Positions 60,653-64,000 of a stretch of 64,000 bases of DNA are shown here, piece after piece (within the stretch, counting starts at the first letter, position 1; the number at the start of each line of letters is the position of its first letter). Made by a program: the position numbers and the translations under genes. Origin of the DNA: Spinellus fusiger (taxonomy: Eukaryota; Mucoromycota; Mucoromycetes; Mucorales; Phycomycetaceae); contig JALLLS010000004.1 in the NCBI GenBank assembly GCA_025094145.1, forward strand, positions 186,001 to 250,000. The letters run 5' to 3'. The notes under the pieces are model-generated. The model worked only from the letters and a program-made list of their open reading frames with translations, did no database searches and had not been told where the DNA came from.

Positions 60653-61121
60653 ACTAAAAGAGAAGAAGAAAAGAGAAGAAAAGAGAAGAAAAGAGAAGAA
60701 AGAAGAAAGAAGAAAGAAGAAGAAAAGAAGAAAAGAGGAAAAGAAGAAGAAAAAAAAAAAAAGTGACGCAGTGGCCACACAGCACACCAACAATACACTT
60801 CTTTTCTTTCCCTGCTTCCCTTCCCTGCCTCCCTTCCCTGCCTCCCTCAGGCGCCATTTCTTATGGCTCAAATGCTTGGGCTGGTCGGGATATGAATCCA
60901 TTTTTCCCTTTCTTTTCTTCTTTTTTCTCTTTTTTCTTCTTTTCTTCTTTTCTTCTTTTTGCACTCATTGACAGACTGACGTCTTCTGACATCACCATTA
61001 ACAAGTCACAGTAGATCTCTCTTGTTCTTCTCCTTCCTGTACTTGTTCCTCTTGTTCTTCTTTCTCTTCTCTTGTATTCTACTCTCTCTCTATTTCTCTA
61101 TTTCTTTGCCACGGACGAGTC
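60653..61121. promoter_or_regulatory. Divergent promoter region between LRRC40-like gene and sestrin
   Basis: 469 bp between two start codons pointing apart. It has a GAAAAGA purine tract (about 60654-60760), pyrimidine-rich direct repeats CTTCCCTGCCTCC (about 60810-60850) and a TTTTCTTC tract (about 60905-60960). No specific factor sites are assigned. Confidence 0.45.
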
Positions 61122-63678
61122 ATGAGCCAAGATCTTCACGAACAGCAGCATGTGGAAGAGCAAGGTAAGCAGCACGCTCTTCTCCCCCTTTGTCACCAAG
61201 AACACATAACAACCAACGTCCGTTCTAGCCCGCGACACCCGTGCACGCCAACTCCAGTCCTCTCGCCTCAGAATCGCCCTGTTCAAGAATCTCCAAGTAG
61301 AGTCTCCGTCCGAAAGAGGCCATGCCTTGGAGAAGATTATCCAAGTGGTCAAGTCATTTATGCGAGTGGCTCATTCTCCCTCTGCATCAGACACTGGCGC
61401 TGACACGGACGAAGACGGCACGGACGAACAATTGCAGTATCTGCTACTGACCATGCTACGTCTTGCCCACACATGTCCATTCAGCGACGTGCGACAGACA
61501 TGCCAGGAGTTTCTTGATAGAACAAAAGCAAGTGGATGTCCTTTTTATTATTGTTTTTATTGTTTATTGTTTATTATTATATATATATCTATATATATCT
61601 ATATATGTCTATATATATATATATCTATATTGATGATGATTGTTTATTTCTCTCTTTCATGCTATTTTGCAAGGCACCACCTACCCACCCACTCACCATC
61701 CAAAAGAGAGAGTAGAACACTAATACAAGTGTTGCTATAGAACACGTCGATACCCGTGCCCCACCCTGCCCATCGATCGCCCTCTTCTTTCATCAGTGCA
61801 CAGGACATCTTCTCACTTGAATCCACCAGCTCCTATCCTCTGGTGAACTACCCACGCCCCGCCAATCTGTCGTTCTCGCCCTGGTCCCATGAGGCCGAGA
61901 CAGAGGGCATGGACGAGCCCTTTGACGTCAAACTGCCACAACGACTGACTCGCAAAGACAGCAAAGAGGCAGGCAGACCAGCAGATGAGTATGTACGGCA
62001 ACTGATGGTCAAGACATTTGTGGACGAAGGCAGACTTCTTCATCTGTTCCGGGTCATGGTGTTCTTTCCTACCTTTTATGAAATCTTCAATGTCACCTAT
62101 ACCAAGACCGTCAAAGCCACCATTGGACCACTGCATAGAACATGGCGGTGCTATCTAGGCATCATGGTAAAAGAAAAAGAAAAAGAAAAAAGAAAGAAAA
62201 AAGAAAGAAAAAGAAGAACAAGAAAGGGGCTCACTAAAGGACATCAAGTAGACAGCAGCCGAGCAACAATGCCAATACCTTGTGTCAATACTGAAGCTGG
62301 ACTTCTTACAGGCAGGAGGCGATCCTGCATGGCTACAGGGCCGTGCCTGTCCCCCTAAGCTCTGGAAGCTGTCGGGTCTGATCAAGAGAATGGCCCGCCA
62401 GCCATGGAAGTTGCATCCACGCGACCTGAGTGAGTGGATGGGGGCGGCTGCTCCTGGTCTGGCATGGACCAAGGGAGAGCTCGTCCATGCTGTGTTGGTG
62501 ATCACTACCTTTTTGGGTCTCAGCAGTTTTGTGCTTGGGTGCGGCATTTCACCCGAGCTGGACATGCGAGGAGGATTCACTGTCAGTGGAAACAGTGCCA
62601 TGGATGGGATTGAGCAAGAGTTGAGCCAGCACTGCTGTTTTCTTCCCGACAAGGAAGAGCAGGAAGAAGCAGAGGAGGAATCGGAAGAAGAGAGTCACGG
62701 TGCCACAGGTTGGCAGGGAGAGACGCCTCTCCATGGTCCCCGATTAGAGAAGAAGGAAGAGGAAGAGGAAGCATTGGATTTGGATCTGGAAAAGAAACGC
62801 ACAGTTGAACTGATTCACCGACTCAAGGCCAAGGATCCAATCAAAGAGGAGTGGCAGGACACTCTAGGGAAACTGCAGCTATCTGAGGCACAGGAAACAG
62901 CCGGGCCATGTCTTGGTAAGGGCGGTGTGGGGTTTATTTATAAATCCATCCAGTGATTCCAGTGGATGGATGACTCCCAAGAATATTGGCATAATAAATG
63001 AATGTGTATTTATAGAGACACCGTCCACCACTCACGACAAAGACCATGGACTGGCCAACCGGGTGCTAGAAGACCTCACCCGATTTGCTCCTCCACAGCC
63101 ACAGTGGGAGGAAGAAGAGCCATTCACATCGCATCCCAACCACCAGGAATTCATGCTGAGTGAATACTGCTGGGAGGACCATGGCTGTGATCTTGTCAAT
63201 CACTTTCTGCCTGAAATAGGTGATGATCTTGACGATGAGTTTAATGAAGCCCTCAGTATCACCGACTGGAGGTAGTGTTTCTATTTATAGCCTCCAGTGA
63301 GAATAAGAGAGAGAGATCTCTGGAGTTGTAGAGTGTGTGTTTTTACTTTTTCTCTTTGTTAGTATTTTCCATCCTGTCGCTGACGGTGCAGTGGACACTT
63401 CTCCCCTCAGACATGCTATCTGGTTTTATGTCCAGCAGCTGTATGGTGTGACAAAGGAAGACTACCACTACCCCGACATTGCCCTGTACTTGAGCCAGCG
63501 CACAAAAGAGTACATTAACAAGGTGTGTCGGCAGCCTCATCTTATCCAGCGCAGTGACTGGCATTCGATGGGGATTTCATTCCGTCCTGAGGAAAAGTGC
63601 CATATGAATTTGCTGATAGCCTCTGCCAAGAAACAAGCCCTGTTGTGCTATGGGCTTTGGCTCATTTCCGAGGTCTAA
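61122..63678 (+). CDS. Sestrin
   Basis: Six or more exons. The start is MSQDLHEQQHVEEQ. The N-terminal domain reads LLLTMLRLAHTCPFSDVRQT, EYVRQLMVKTFVDEGRLLHL and GPLHRTWRCYLGIM. After an intron it continues TAAEQQCQYLVSILKLDFLQ then AGGDPAWLQG, the sestrin A-domain with its active-site Cys and Tyr, but Leu sits where animal sestrins have the relay His. The B/C part has GELVHAVLVITTFLGLSSFV then LGCGI, an acidic linker, and the C-terminal domain SITDWSIFHPVADGAVDTSP, LRHAIWFYVQQLYG and EEKCHMNLLIASAKKQALLC. The intron after DRTK has a GC donor (GCAAGT, 61527 to about 61803) and an AT microsatellite. In animals sestrins bind leucine and GATOR2 to control TORC1. Confidence 0.92.
61527..61803 (+). 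other. GC-AG intron in sestrin gene
   Basis: The exon ends CTTGATAGAACAAAA and is followed by GCAAGTGG. The acceptor is GTGCACAG before GACATCTTCTC. Joining reads LDRTKDIFSLEST in frame. The interior holds an (AT)n/TATC tract at about 61576-61632. Confidence 0.65.
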
Positions 63679-63915
63679 AATAAGCCCTTTTTTTTTTCCT
63701 AATAAAATAATAATCACTCGTTTCAACAGCAGAGAGCAAGCGGACTTGAAGACTGGGGTTTTTGTAGAACATTGAAAAGGTTTAAAAATAGCGGGGGGAA
63801 ACCATGGAGACCAGTTCAACGTCTCTTTTCTTCTTCTCTTCTCTTTTTTAAAGTTTATTCTTTTACTACTACTACTTCTACTACTACTTCTTCTACTCCT
63901 CCTCCTCCTACTACT
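63679..63915. other. Intergenic
   Basis: A tandem gap between sestrin and the next gene. A CTACTA/CTCCTC trinucleotide tract runs up to the next start codon. Confidence 0.4.
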
Positions 63916-64000
63916 ATGAAGTTGTCTTTCTTTGTCGCTGGTGCTTTGGCCCTCTTCTCTACAAGCAGTCTTGTCAGTGCTGACAGTCTCCAGGATCAGA
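63916..64000 (+). CDS. Secreted or ER protein, 5' end only
   Basis: An open frame from ATG to the window edge, 28 codons. MKLSFFVAGALALFSTSSLV followed by SADSLQDQ is a textbook signal peptide with a likely cleavage after VSA. The product cannot be identified from this fragment. Confidence 0.6.
   Translation, partial: MKLSFFVAGALALFSTSSLVSADSLQDQ

Overview
This is a nuclear window from a fungus. The gene-dense parts are full of short spliceosomal introns (mostly about 42-90 nt, GT-AG, with CTAAC/CTGAC-like branch points), and the proteins are eukaryotic: actin, GSK-3, mitochondrial uL15, the 49-kDa subunit of complex I and mitochondrial serine hydroxymethyltransferase. Fungus-type regulators (a GATA factor, a CSL factor, an Opy2-like anchor, a BLI-3-like protein) and a Tc1/IS630 transposase of the kind I associate with Mucorales point to an early-diverging fungus, most likely Mucoromycota. 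The exact genus cannot be read from the sequence. Microsatellites and minisatellites are frequent in introns, intergenic DNA and even exons.

Layout. Left gene block (1-25.5 kb): MOCS1A/MoaA (-), an Opy2-like membrane protein (-), a BTB protein (-), a CS-domain plus Sel1-repeat membrane protein (-), a small bZIP protein (-), a 1.8-kb foldback transposon (12.9-14.7 kb), a CSL-type transcription factor (-), a KICSTOR subunit KICS2 homologue (+), the nucleolar WD protein Enp2/NOL10 (-) and a BLI-3-like flavin/PNPOx-fold protein (-). Middle (25.6-37.3 kb): an AT-rich desert with no convincing host gene. It holds a Tc1/mariner-like element with near-perfect 50-bp inverted repeats and a gutted transposase, a LINE reverse-transcriptase fragment and a tRNA-like relic. 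Right gene block (37.4-64 kb): an LtrA-family membrane protein (+), a GATA zinc-finger factor (-), mitochondrial uL15 (-), complex I 49-kDa subunit (-), a decayed Fanzor/TnpB C-terminus (-), a candidate four-exon micro-gene (+), SHMT (+), a small CHCH-type cysteine protein (-), actin (-), GSK-3 (-), an LRRC40-like leucine-rich repeat protein (-), a sestrin (+) and the start of a secreted protein (+).

Biology. Most genes are unrelated housekeeping loci. The most interesting combination is sestrin plus KICS2: in animals both act in the amino-acid branch upstream of TORC1 (Sestrin-GATOR2 and KICSTOR-GATOR1), and the model yeasts lack them. The sestrin keeps several residues of the animal leucine pocket but has lost the histidine of the peroxidase relay. 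Other notable items are two GC-AG introns (one splits the iron-sulfur motif of MOCS1A), a 21-nt microexon in the LtrA gene, a transposon with a perfect 232-bp internal palindrome, and two very small multi-exon genes. Exon ends marked 'about' were inferred by eye from splice motifs and reading frame.
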